From assembly GCA_037974665.1 (NCBI GenBank), contig CM075781.1, positions 37,789,735 through 37,853,734 of the forward strand: a stretch of 64,000 nt of DNA, given 5' to 3'. Positions within the stretch are counted from its first letter, which is position 1. Every line of letters begins with the position of its first letter. Positions 10,968 to 21,379 of this stretch are shown in pieces. A program made the translations under genes and the position numbers. The notes below the pieces were generated by a model. That model saw only the letters and a program-made list of their open reading frames with translations, was not told where the DNA came from and did not search any database. This stretch comes from Ehretia macrophylla. Its lineage: Eukaryota; Streptophyta; Magnoliopsida; Boraginales; Ehretiaceae.

Positions 10968-12960
10968 TCATGAGTAATCGGCACCACGATTAATCATCTC
11001 CATGTACTGCTTCAATGACTCTTGCCTCTGCATCCTCATTTCTTCATTAAATTTTTGAATGAACGCTTCGACTCGATGATTCAACTCGTCTTTACTCAGC
11101 GAAGGCTCTTTTCGAATCTTTTCAAATTTCATAGGCATGTCATGGAAATTGGTTCGGTCCTTGAAGGTCTCCAATTTGCGCACGTGCAGATTCTGAGGGG
11201 AGCAGTTTTCGTCCGGTACGACCACATCTAGTTGATCAAGTCCATGGTTCGCAAATGTGTCCGACTTCTTCATGTGCCTTGTGAGTGGCACGTGACATTC
11301 TTCAGTTATCATCTTCCATACACTATCTAATGTCTCTTCTCTTTTCGGTCTTGCCACTCTTAGTGACACCTTTCCACCTGAAAATACGAAAAACAAAAAT
11401 AAATAAATAATTGAATTAGATTTTTTATACTCTTTTTGGAAGAACTATTTAGCCTCAATTTTACAATATCTTATAAACCACATATATTTATAAGATAATA
11501 ATTCCATGTAACAAAGTTAATAACATTTTTTTACAAAATTTAAGTGAATATATATAAAAAATTATATTAAAAAATAATAATTTTAAATTAGAAGAAAACA
11601 TGACATTTAACTGAGATAAGGGTAATAATTTATCGTTTTGAACAAAAAAAAAATTGAGAACTACAAATAGTAATAGTAATTTGGTTATGGGAAAATTAAA
11701 ATTTTTAACAATATGATTAATATAGTATTAAATATCATTTCATTTAAAAATTTAAACGGTTAGAAATAAATTTATTATATTTATTTATTATTTTGAATAC
11801 ATTTTTGTACATGTAGACGAGATCTGTTTTAAAAATTTTACACGTGGATAATTTTAATAATTTTAAATTAGTGACAGCAAGATTTAAATTTAAGATTATT
11901 TGATAATTTGAACTCTGATATTATCACTTTATTTAAAACTTTAAATTGTTAAAAAAAGTTTATTATATTAAATAATATGGTCAACCTTTTGATGGTGACG
12001 TCATTCAGGCAAATGCAAACGCAACCAAATGACAACATCAAACTATCTGTTGATTCAGCTACGGCGACACGTGGAGCTTACCATCGTCGGAAATCGTTCA
12101 TTGACGGTGACCGAAGATGCCTTTTCTATTTCGGAAAAGTATCTACCTTCTTCAAAGGTTTAAATTATTCAAATTAAATAATTGTTTTTTGTCAAAAAAT
12201 TATATAAAATTTAAAAATATCTAAAAAGCCCCAATAAAAAACTAATCTTATCAACATAACCATCAAGTAACATAAATATTTATTCCTATATATATATATA
12301 CACATATATATTTAAATGTATACCTTCAGGACTAGCTTTCAGCGGTTTCCGGTGGCCAAACCTAGACAAGACCGGACGCTTTCCAGTTACCGGCAAGGGA
12401 ATCTCCGTTTCCGTTTCCGTTTCGGTCTCCGTCTCCGTCACCGTTTCCTGGGAACTAATCCTCTGCGGCGGAGTGTACCTAGACCACGATGCAACGACAT
12501 CTTCATTTTTAACTTCTTCATCATTTTCCACTTCCTCTAAACCATTCACCAGCACGGGCTTCTTCACATCCACAGCCTTCTCCTCCTCGTACACCACCAC
12601 TGCCATCTCCGCCTCCGCCGCCGGAGATGCCTCTATCACCGCCACAGCAGCTGAGATTTCGATCGGAGGTGGGGTTTTAGCTGAAATCAACGGCCGAGAT
12701 TGATCACTGGAAGCCGACGGTTCAGATTGAGTGAAGCGTGAAGAAGCGACGATAATGATGATGATACCGTTGACGATGACGTATAAGTAGGGCGGCTTGA
12801 AGAGCGAAAGCAGAGTCGACCATAGCGTAGGCAGCTCATACACTGTAAACTTTATCACCAACGGAACCGCAAATTCAATCGCCGTAGCTAACGAAACGAC
12901 GCCGCTTGATATTAACACAATCTTCACACAAAGTATCCAATTACTCATCGAGGGCAACAT
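10968..12960 (-). CDS. DUF4408/DUF761 membrane-anchored protein, two exons
   Basis: Exon 1 is 12960-12324 and exon 2 is 11377-10968, joined across a GT/AG intron in phase 1, giving 348 residues. The N-terminus has two hydrophobic stretches (about residues 8-40 and 52-72, the second ending in VNGIIIIIVASS), as in DUF4408 proteins. A long acidic, low-complexity middle follows, including a run of Thr-Glu pairs. The C-terminus ends in the DUF761 signature: EAFIQKFNEEMRMQRQESLK, then QYMEMINRG. This pairing is typical of a plant family often annotated as cotton-fibre-like or DUF761 proteins. Members are stress- or development-linked, but their biochemical role is unknown. The start at 12960 opens directly into the hydrophobic segment. 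No sign of decay. Confidence 0.9.
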
Positions 12961-13145
12961 TTTTCAACTTCTCCGGCGAGTAGCCTACTTTTTCTTATTT
13001 ATAATAGATGTTATATGTATGCATATATATCTCTGTAGTGATATTTGATTGTGAGTGTGTGTGTTGTATTTTGTTTAAGTGATAGTGTATGAAGAGATAT
13101 AAGATGTGTGTATGTATAGGTTTGAGGAGGCGATATGCATGTCAG

Positions 13146-13154
13146 ATATATATA
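13146..13154 (-). promoter_or_regulatory. Putative TATA box of the DUF761 gene
   Basis: CCTATATATATC on the minus strand lies about 190 bp upstream of the start codon. That would leave a 5' UTR of about 150 bp. Position fits a plant core promoter; not tested. Confidence 0.5.
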
Positions 13155-13259
13155 GGCTGGTGGATGGGTGGGGTAGAAGATACGTGGTTGTGTAGGAAGT
13201 GATGAAAAGTGAGCCGTTGGATGCAAGTGGAGCCACTTGTAGAGAGTGTCCGGCTGGCC

Positions 13260-13265
13260 CACGTG
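13260..13265. promoter_or_regulatory. G-box upstream of the DUF761 gene
   Basis: A perfect CACGTG in the context CCCACGTGTG lies about 110 bp upstream of the TATA box. bHLH and bZIP factors, including abscisic-acid and light regulators, bind such sites. Function here is inference. Confidence 0.4.
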
Positions 13266-13280
13266 TGAGTAGAAGCAAAT

Positions 13281-13893
13281 TTGGTAGGCTTTTGGGGTTT
13301 GGGGGATTATTAAGGTCCTTTCTTCCTTTTTTTTTTTTTTTTTTTCAAGAAGGTTCTTTCTTCCTTGAAATGATGGTGATGGTGAAATGTATTCTTTACT
13401 TTTCTACGCTTTTCTCTTTCTTTCCTTTTTTTTGGGAGGATTTATCCAAGATTTTTTTAAAAAATTTATCATTGATACCGTCAAATAATATAACACTCAG
13501 TATAATGGAAGTTAAATCTCACCGCCAGAAGAGTCTTTTGTTTTTATGTTTTTGGTCAAGAATAAATGAATAAACAAAATACACTACAGGAATATTATTT
13601 TTGAGTTTCATTTCTTTTTTTTTTTTGAATCGCTAAAACTATCCCCATTCATGGTGAAATATAAGAAACGTTATTAAATTAATTCATGCTCATAGGGTGC
13701 AAATCAAGAGTTAATAAGTCAATGAACTCTTTTGGTGCAAAAACTAGTTAATTTAGGGAGATAAATTATCTGGTGTCTTCTTTGCAATCCAATCGATTGA
13801 TTTGTTGTCATTCATTATTACAAGTTTGGAAGACACTTGTGTCTCATTGATTTGGCTTACAAGATGTTTACACATTTGTAAGTTGTACACTAG
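13281..13893. other. Intergenic, poly-T tracts
   Basis: Contains T-runs near 13,330 and 13,615 and no recognisable gene. Confidence 0.5.
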
Positions 13894-13902
13894 TTTTTTG
13901 AA

Positions 13903-14756
13903 GGGTAAAAAGCAGCAGTAGTCCCCATTGTTTACTCAAAAGTCAATTTAGTCCCCATTGTTTCAAAATGCTCAAAAAGGTCCCCAATGTTTGTAAACAT
14001 GCTCATTGTGGTCCCTACCGTTAAAATTTTGGTTAGTTTTAACTGATGTGAATAGTATTTCAAGGGTAAATTTGAAAAATCACAAAAAACACAAAATTTC
14101 ATACAAAATACCAAAAAACACACACTAACACACCTACAAACACACGCACTCACCAAAAAACACACACTAACACACCCACAAACACACACACTCACAAAAA
14201 CACCAAAAACACACACTAATACACACACATTAACACACCCACAAACACACACTAACACACACACACTGTTCGCGCGGAAGGGAAGGGGGGGGGGGGGCGC
14301 TGTTCGCGCAGGGGGGGGTGGGGGGGCGCTGTTCGCGCAGGGGGGGGTGGGGGGGCGCTGTTCGCGCAGGGGGGGGTGGGGGGGGCGCTGTTCGCTCAGG
14401 GGAGGGGGGGTGGGGTTCGCGTAGGGGGGGGGTGGGTGGTGTGCGCGCGGGGAGGGGGTGGTGTTCGCGGGGGGGGGGGGGGTGGTGCGTGGTGGTAGGT
14501 GGTGGTGGTGCTTGGTGGTGCTTGTGGTGGTGGGTTGAGGAGTTGGAAGATGAAGAAGAAGATAGGGATATTTTGGGTATTTTATTTTTAAGTAAGGGTA
14601 GTTTAGTCATTTTATAAATTTTCTGTTAGATTTTTAACGGTAGGGACCACAATGAGCATGTTTACAAACATTGGGGGACCTTTTTGAGCATTTTAAAGCA
14701 ATGAGGTCTAAATTGATTTTTGAGTAAATAATGGGGACTCCTGCTGCATTTTTCCC
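13903..14756. mobile_element. MULE-type foldback element, 854 bp
   Basis: The ends GGGTAAAAAGCAGCAG and CTGCTGCATTTTTCCC are inverted copies, and the inverted arms extend about 120 bp (CAATTTAGTCCCC-type words). It is flanked by the perfect 9 bp duplication TTTTTTGAA at 13894-13902 and 14757-14765, the length made by Mutator-like transposases. No transposase is encoded, so it is non-autonomous. The interior is a CA-rich microsatellite followed by a G-rich minisatellite. Confidence 0.85.
14271..14495. repeat. G-run minisatellite inside the MULE element
   Basis: Units of 29-30 bp built on GCGCTGTTCGCGCAG followed by G runs repeat at about 14301, 14330, 14359 and 14389, then degrade into longer G tracts to about 14,495. 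Minus-strand reading gives a Pro-rich frame that I treat as spurious. Confidence 0.85.
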
Positions 14757-14765
14757 TTTTTTGAA

Positions 14766-16391
14766 CTTAGTATGCAACATCTATATAGTTGAAAGCTCTT
14801 GAGAGTAGAAAAGCAAGTAATAACACTATTCTCCAAGAGACTAGGAAAAAAGGAAAAGAAAAAAAAATATATTTCTACTTTTCTTGTACTCTTCTACTTA
14901 CACTTCCCTGAGCAAGCTCTGCAGCCTAAAAGCTCTACCGAATGCTACTAGGTTTGTAGGTTGACTTGGTTAGACAAGTATCACTCTTAAAACTAATGAA
15001 AAATTGGTGTTCAAAGACTTATATCTCCATCATCTCATATTGCTTGATCATATTCTTTATGAGATTAAGGAAGGGATTACTAGGCTTCCTAATGTCAAAT
15101 TTAAACTTGTTAACTCTTGTATAAAATAAAACTTCTTGAAATAGTTTTATGTAATTGCCACGGTTGAAATTTCTTACTATCTTTTGTTAATAATTAGTAA
15201 TGGGATTTCGTTTCCACAAGGATTTTAAAATTATATTTTAACTGTAAGGATTATTTAAACTGTTGTTTATTATTTGTAAGAAAATATTGCAACGAATTGT
15301 TGAAAGAGGACTGTATGCAACGATTCATTTATAATGATATAATCTTTTTTTTTTCAACACTTTTAAATATTGTAACAAATAAAAAATATGGTAGTGGGTC
15401 CACCCTATTTCCCTTGTTTGCACTCCTTTGTAGTCAATACTATGATGCAAAAGACCTAATTCCTATAATTCGGTTAAACTGCTAATAACCTTTGTGGTCA
15501 TCCATAAACTTTTTGTTGTCTTTTGCTACTTTTCTATCTTGTATGTATTTCTTTTTTGTTTTGTATTTTATTTTACATAGTCCAGACATGAAATATAAGT
15601 CAATTGAAGCTCACAATTCGTATTTTTGGTTTTGGAGGGATGGAAAGCTCTGGGGTTAAAAATGGAAGGATGAATTATTTTCATATTTTTCAATAGTAGG
15701 GATGGAAAATGAAATTAAACAATGTATAATGGAAAAAAAAAGATAAAATAAAACAACAAGATAAAAATATTTTTTCTCCTTTCGCCTAATTTTCCCTTTA
15801 ACCAAAATGGGAAATGATTTATCGTTCTCACTCTCCATCATTCCATTCCATGACTAAACATAACATACTTTTGCAGAATTAAGATACATGTTTAGACTTT
15901 GTTTCCTTTTTCCATTTCACGTTATCATTCTCAAGAATTTTCCTTACATCGTCTTCAGTGTGGAAATTCTGGAGCTTTGACTGAGATTACTTTAATAGGG
16001 CCATTCGGCTGTAAAACACAAATGGGCCTCACAAGTTGGTTCACCTGTGGATCAGCAACCTTACGTAAAGGTAGTTTAAATCGTAGTTCTAATTAAAAGT
16101 AGATTTAGAATTTTTTTTAGTAGAGATTAAAATATATAATTTTTTAAATATATAAATATATATTTTTTTTTCAGTGGGTTAATTAATTTTTTAAACTAAA
16201 AATACATCATAGGTATTTGATTTTTTTTGTTTAAAAATATATAGAATTTTTAACATCCAATCCGTATTGGCCCTAATGTACATATATCTCTTATTATAAT
16301 AAATTATTATCTGATCATTCCACTAGTAAAGTTTACCCAACTTTTCACATTCCACTGCAGCTACCTTTCTGGAAATTAACCGTAAAGTGAA
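14766..16391. other. Intergenic, AT-rich
   Basis: No gene recognised. At 16,100-16,260 there is a diverged copy of the CAGTGGG-TTAATTAATT repeat described at 38,936-39,303. Confidence 0.45.
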
Positions 16392-16682
16392 TTATTTGCT
16401 GCAAGAAGAATTTATGAATAAAGTGTAGAAATCATTAAGAATATTTAAATGCTCCTCGCAACGGTCACTAATTATATGGACCGTTTGCATCGGAGGATTG
16501 TAACCATGATCCTGAAGCCTCGTTCCTTTGACTGCGGTGTTGGCTCTCTCATATGTCCCACAGCTTGGTGGTGGGTGCACCCCTAGCCGACCATTCTCCA
16601 CTTTTTGGTCAGTGATTTTCGAAGGTTTCCTTTTCTTAGTGTAAAAGGAGCATGGCTTATGGCTATGTCCCACAAGTTGCAT
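16392..16682 (-). CDS. Unrecognised 96-residue open frame
   Basis: Basic N-terminal half and a central GVHPPPSCGTYERANTA stretch in a base composition slightly less AT-biased than its surroundings. I do not recognise a domain, signal peptide or known small-peptide motif, and no neighbouring exon is apparent. It may be a chance frame or an exon fragment. Confidence 0.15.
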   Translation of the reverse strand: MQLVGHSHKPCSFYTKKRKPSKITDQKVENGRLGVHPPPSCGTYERANTAVKGTRLQDHGYNPPMQTVHIISDRCEEHLNILNDFYTLFINSSCSK

Positions 16683-17336
16683 TGCAGCTGCAAGAACTGC
16701 TTAGACCAAATAGCCAAAACGGCTTTGAGTGCGGCCTTTAATGGTCCTACCACAAGTGTTATTAATTGATCATATTGTCACGCTCTTTCATTTTTTCTAA
16801 GCCATTTTTGAAGATACATGTAATGTTTCATATCGATACAAGTATATCATGAATTTAAGTAATAATTTAAGTTAATTATTTTAGATCGTTTAACTTAAAA
16901 CCTAAATAATTATTTGTTATACTTACAAGTTACAACGCTATTCTTTTTAAAAAAAAAGGTGATAACAGTAATCCAAATTAATGCAGTTTTGATTGGTAGA
17001 CGTCTATAATACGCAAGAAAAAAGTTTTAAGCGTGTAGAGAGTCTGCAAAACCAAAGCCAGTTCCTGCACACGGTTTGCCTATCATTTGTATTGTTAGTT
17101 GGTCGTTGAAGCTATTGATAGTGCAATTTTCTCGATGCTTCTGCTAGTAAAGGGAAAGACTCCTATTGAACTATCGGTTTTTATTCGACTCTCACATGTG
17201 GGTCATCGGTTTTACACATATGGGGTTCATCCTCCTCTCTCAACCGTTGTAATTCGGTAGGAGAATAGGAGAAAAGTTCTCTGGTAGAGGATGTCTCTGT
17301 TGCTTGTTAATGTATATTATAAGAAAAAGGAGTAAT
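16683..17336. other. Intergenic flank of element A
   Basis: No gene or clear repeat recognised. Confidence 0.4.
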
Positions 17337-17341
17337 GAAAT

Positions 17342-17842
17342 TGTCGAGGTCAGGAATCTCACAATTGAGGTTGGACGGCTATATTTTCCAAGTTGAACTT
17401 TCAGGTTGGCCTTCGAGCTGAACTTTCAGGTTGGCCTCCGAGTTGAACTTTTAGGTCGGCCACTTAACCTGCACCAAGAAAGGGAAAGAAAATGCGGGAT
17501 GATGACCCGGATTTTTCTCTCGGACGAGCGAATGATTAGTATGTCCGAACTGGCAGGGTAGCTGAGTGCATTAATGACGAGTTACCTCTGGAATGAAGGG
17601 ATGGAGCTCTATTTATACTAAATTTAGACCTGACAGCATTTAATGCAGTGCAACTTTATGTCCCATCAAGACTTTATGTCCCATCAGAATAGATGACACC
17701 CAGGTCGGGGTTTTCCTAGGTCAGGGTGAGATTGGATCAGCATCCAGGTTGGGCATTAGCTGAACAGGTTGGCCTTGGCCTGGGTTGGACTTCCCTAGCT
17801 CGGGGTGGGCATCATACCTCAGCTCGGGGGTCCCTTTTGTCA
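17342..17842 (-). repeat. Element A, 3' LTR (501 bp)
   Basis: On the plus strand it starts TGTCGAGG and ends TTTTGTCA. It is 18 bp longer than its partner because a CTTTATGTCCCATCA word is doubled. The purine-rich tract of the minus strand (plus: ATCCCCCTCCCC) adjoins it at 17,843. Confidence 0.93.
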
Positions 17843-18036
17843 ATCCCCCTCCCCAAGTCGATATCGAAAGGGTAAGATCTGGATTTGGGAGTTGTTCCCG
17901 AGTTGGAGGTGCCCGACCCCGGTAAAGTGGGGGTGGCCACGTCAGCGGTGTATGCCCTTTAGATGGCTGACACGTCACCTGGCAGTTATGACAAGATGCG
18001 ACGTTTGGGAAACCCGAGGCAGCTATAGGAGCTGCC

Positions 18037-20620
18037 TATAAATAGGGCCTTGACATTCGAGATTCATTTCACACTTTGCTTACAAATTTTCAAGAGCTTT
18101 AGGTAGGCAACCAGGGTGGTCGGACAATTTTAGCTCGGAAAGTATTTTTCTCGGGACACTCAGCTCAGAATCGTTAGCTCGGGGCCAATTAAGTCGGGTC
18201 ACCTTCCACAGCTAAAGCCGTAGGTACGTCCTGACTCCTTTTAGTTATTCCTGCACATATTTTGATTTGTAAACAGGATGGGAAGGTCGGAATCGAAAGA
18301 TTCCCAAGCGATGGAGGTGAGGTCCTATGGTGGGGACGAGAGTCCGTCGAGCTCGGAATCCACCTCGGACAAAGGCCAAGGTGGCGACAGCACAGATGAA
18401 TCTCGAGGATCGGTTCGGCGATCTGAGCCAGGGGAGAGTGATGATGACTATCAAGTCATTGGGGTCAGGCAACTGCAAGAAGAAGCCGAGGCGGATCCTT
18501 TAGCCGACCTGGGAGACTTGGGAGATAGGGAAGATGATGAGCCGTTGAACCAGTTGGAGGGAGTTGAGATACGACATGAGTACTTAGTTGGAGACTCTAT
18601 GTCGGAACCGATTGAAGCAGTGCCGGTTAGAGCGGTTTGACCTCGGAGCTCAGCTACAGCCAGTGGTTCGTCGGCTCGGGGGAAGATGATAGAGGAGTTG
18701 TTTGCCTGCTGTAAGCGCGAGTGCCATTCTACCGTCGAGATGGCTAACGCCAGGCTAAGGGATTGGTCGGTGAATTGACACCAAAAGTTGAAGGTTCCAG
18801 GTCGGAATGAATTAGCCTGCTATCCTCCACTCGATCACTTCATTATCTATGACCTCGCCTTCAATGTCATCCGGCTTCTACTTCCTGACTTTATCGCCGG
18901 TATTTTGAATTACTTTGAGCTTAGCCCGGGTCAGATGTCACCAAATGGTTGGGCCGTAATAGTGCCATTTTATGTATTCTGCCTTGAGAGAAAAATAGAG
19001 CCGACCCTGCGTCGGTTCAGGCAGTTCTTTGTATGCAAGCCCAACCCGAAGCAGCCAGGGTGGTTTCATTTCGCAGCTCGGGCCAATAATTCCATATTCA
19101 CAAAGTGACATTTCTCCAACAACGGTTGGCACAACGACCACTATTGGGTTGAGCCGGCTGTGAACCCGGGGTGCAGAGTGGATTGGAATCCCTCCTTCAA
19201 GAAGAATGTGAACGACGACCCTAAGCTCTTAGAAGCAGAACTCGCCGAGGTTGGGGTACTGAGACTCAAGCTAGGTATGTTGATTGACATTAACAGCGTC
19301 CTCAGATGGGACAGAATCTGGAAATCAAAGTTATTCGAGAAAGAACCCGACCTGAGGAAAGAGCATCTCCATCTATTTCCCGAGCTTGAAGAGAATGCAG
19401 AGTCCGGCTCAGAAGAGGGTCAGTTCGCAGGATCAATGCCCAACCTCCTCGTCTCCTTGTCTATCGTTGTTCTTTTCAGTTTGCATTTGGTCATTTCTCA
19501 CCTCTCTTTTCTTTATTTTTTGCAGATATGACAGATACGGTAAAGCTCACGTATACTCAAAGGAGGAGAAAGACTGAGGCCAGTGGCGAAGTCTCAGCTC
19601 GATCCGGCTTGGGCTCCACCATCCCTCAAGGGCAGAGGCAGCGGCCCGGTAGCCAAGTGCGGTCGGTGCCGAGGTCTCTTCCAAGGCGACGTCGGGGTCT
19701 CCCCTGCCTAAAAGATCGAGCTCGAGGGTGGCGATCCCGGAGCGCTCAACGTACCGCCCTGAGAGTAAGAAACGGCCTAGGGCCGAATACTCCGGGAAAG
19801 GCAAGGCCGCGGAGGTGAGCTTTCCCAGCAAGGATTTTGTGGAGATAACCAAGGTTGCCTGCGACCCAAGTTGGCAATGGTCTCGACGGAGCAGCTCTCG
19901 CTCGACCTGAGGACGACCATAGTCACGATGAGGCATCTTTGACCGTGTTGATATGGTTATGTTTTCTTAGCTTGGCTGATCATTTTGCTATCTTTTGCAT
20001 AGGCCGAATCCCATATCATTTCAGCACCCAACTTCCTTGCCAGGGCCCAGTCTCATTGCGTCGAGCTCGAGCAGCGATACATCGATGCCCGAGCTGAGCT
20101 TGAGGCCCTGAGGGAGAAGGCCACCCAGAGACGCAAAGTGGACACATCGGAGATTGATTAGCTGGAAAGGAGCTCGAGGCGGAGAAGTCCTTGCGCGAGG
20201 CCGCGGCAAAGGACGCCGAGCGCTACAAGCTGGAGAGGCGCGAAGCCGAGACTAAGGCCTGGGAGCTGATAGATCGGGTCGGCCCTCAAGGGGAAAAGGC
20301 AGTGGAAGCCTTCAAGTCCAGTGAAGCGGCCGTGGACTGGTTGGCCACGAAAGGTAGGGCGATGGCTAAGTACGCCGAGCTGGAGTACTACTTTTGGGGC
20401 CAAGTCGCAGCTCAGGAGCGAGCGAAGACCTTTCTTCCCGCCTTCAAGAATGACTATATCGAAATATTAGAGGCTCCACCGTCGGAGTTATGGGACATTC
20501 CTGAGCTCTCAGCCGACCTGACGTCCAAAGCTCAGGAGGTGATCGAGTTTGTGAAGAAGGGTATGGATCAGGTCGGTAATGAAGCCGATGCTACCGCCTC
20601 CGCCGCTGCGCCTAAGTGAA
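18037..20620 (+). pseudogene. Element A, relic of the opposite-strand gene
   Basis: This region matches, along its length, the plus-strand gene of element B (47,344-49,876). It includes a TATA box (TATAAATAG at 18037-18045), the leader intron border just before the start codon at 18,278, the gypsy-associated central domain and the coiled-coil C-terminal part. It is broken in several places and should not be functional. Confidence 0.85.
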
Positions 20621-21379
20621 TTTTGTAAACTCGTCTGGGTTGGGCTCTTGTAATCTTGTCCAGGTCGGGATTTTGTAACTTTGAATTTTCAATTTAATGA
20701 AATAATTGTTTTGCGTTTTATTCGAGTTCGTACAAATGTACTTTTTCCTTCGCAAATTTTTCTCAAGTAAGTAGGGTCGGACCAATATAATGAACCTTTC
20801 AAACTTAATTTAAATGTAAGGAACCAAGTTGGATGTGATTAATGAATTTTCATCCTAATTCGAGCTGGTTAATTGGACAACTATTATCGTCGCCGACCTG
20901 GACTCATCAGTCTGATTTAAAATTGGTCAAACTAATGTTGACAAATGTTGAGTTCGAGTTTAAACCCAAACTAACGTACCAACCTGAAGCCGGATCATAC
21001 CGAGTTGGACCTTAATTCGAACTGGAAAAGCTAATCAAATTATTATCGATTATACCCGAGCTAGAACCTAGTCCGAGCTAGTTTGCTTAATCATTAGCTC
21101 ATAATTAAGTATGGCCACCGCATTAATCCGAGTTGGTAGTAGCTTAATAGCTGAGGCACTTGGGCCCGGGTCGGGCTTTGCACTGCTTTACAAAATACAT
21201 TGTATTGAGGTTGTACATGAAGTACTTGGGCTCGAGAGCCGATTACAAGCAATGCTTTTATAAGAGATTTTAGCTCGGGAGCCTTTACAAGAGGTTTAAG
21301 CTCGGGGGCTGTTTATGAAATATCCGGCTCGGGGTCCATTACAAGTGAATTTGGCTCGAGGGCCTTTACAAGAGATTTT

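Noticed and set aside
13579-13600. CACTACAGGAATATTATTT as a CACTA terminus
   Set aside because: No subterminal repeats and no partner end; one matching word is not enough.
13900-14270. CRISPR-like spacing of ACACAC repeats
   Set aside because: Simple CA microsatellite in a plant nuclear genome.
14230-14610. Pro-rich minus-strand frame of 126 codons (and its plus-strand Gly-rich shadow)
   Set aside because: It is produced by the CA and G-run repeats inside the MULE element and has no domain or promoter.
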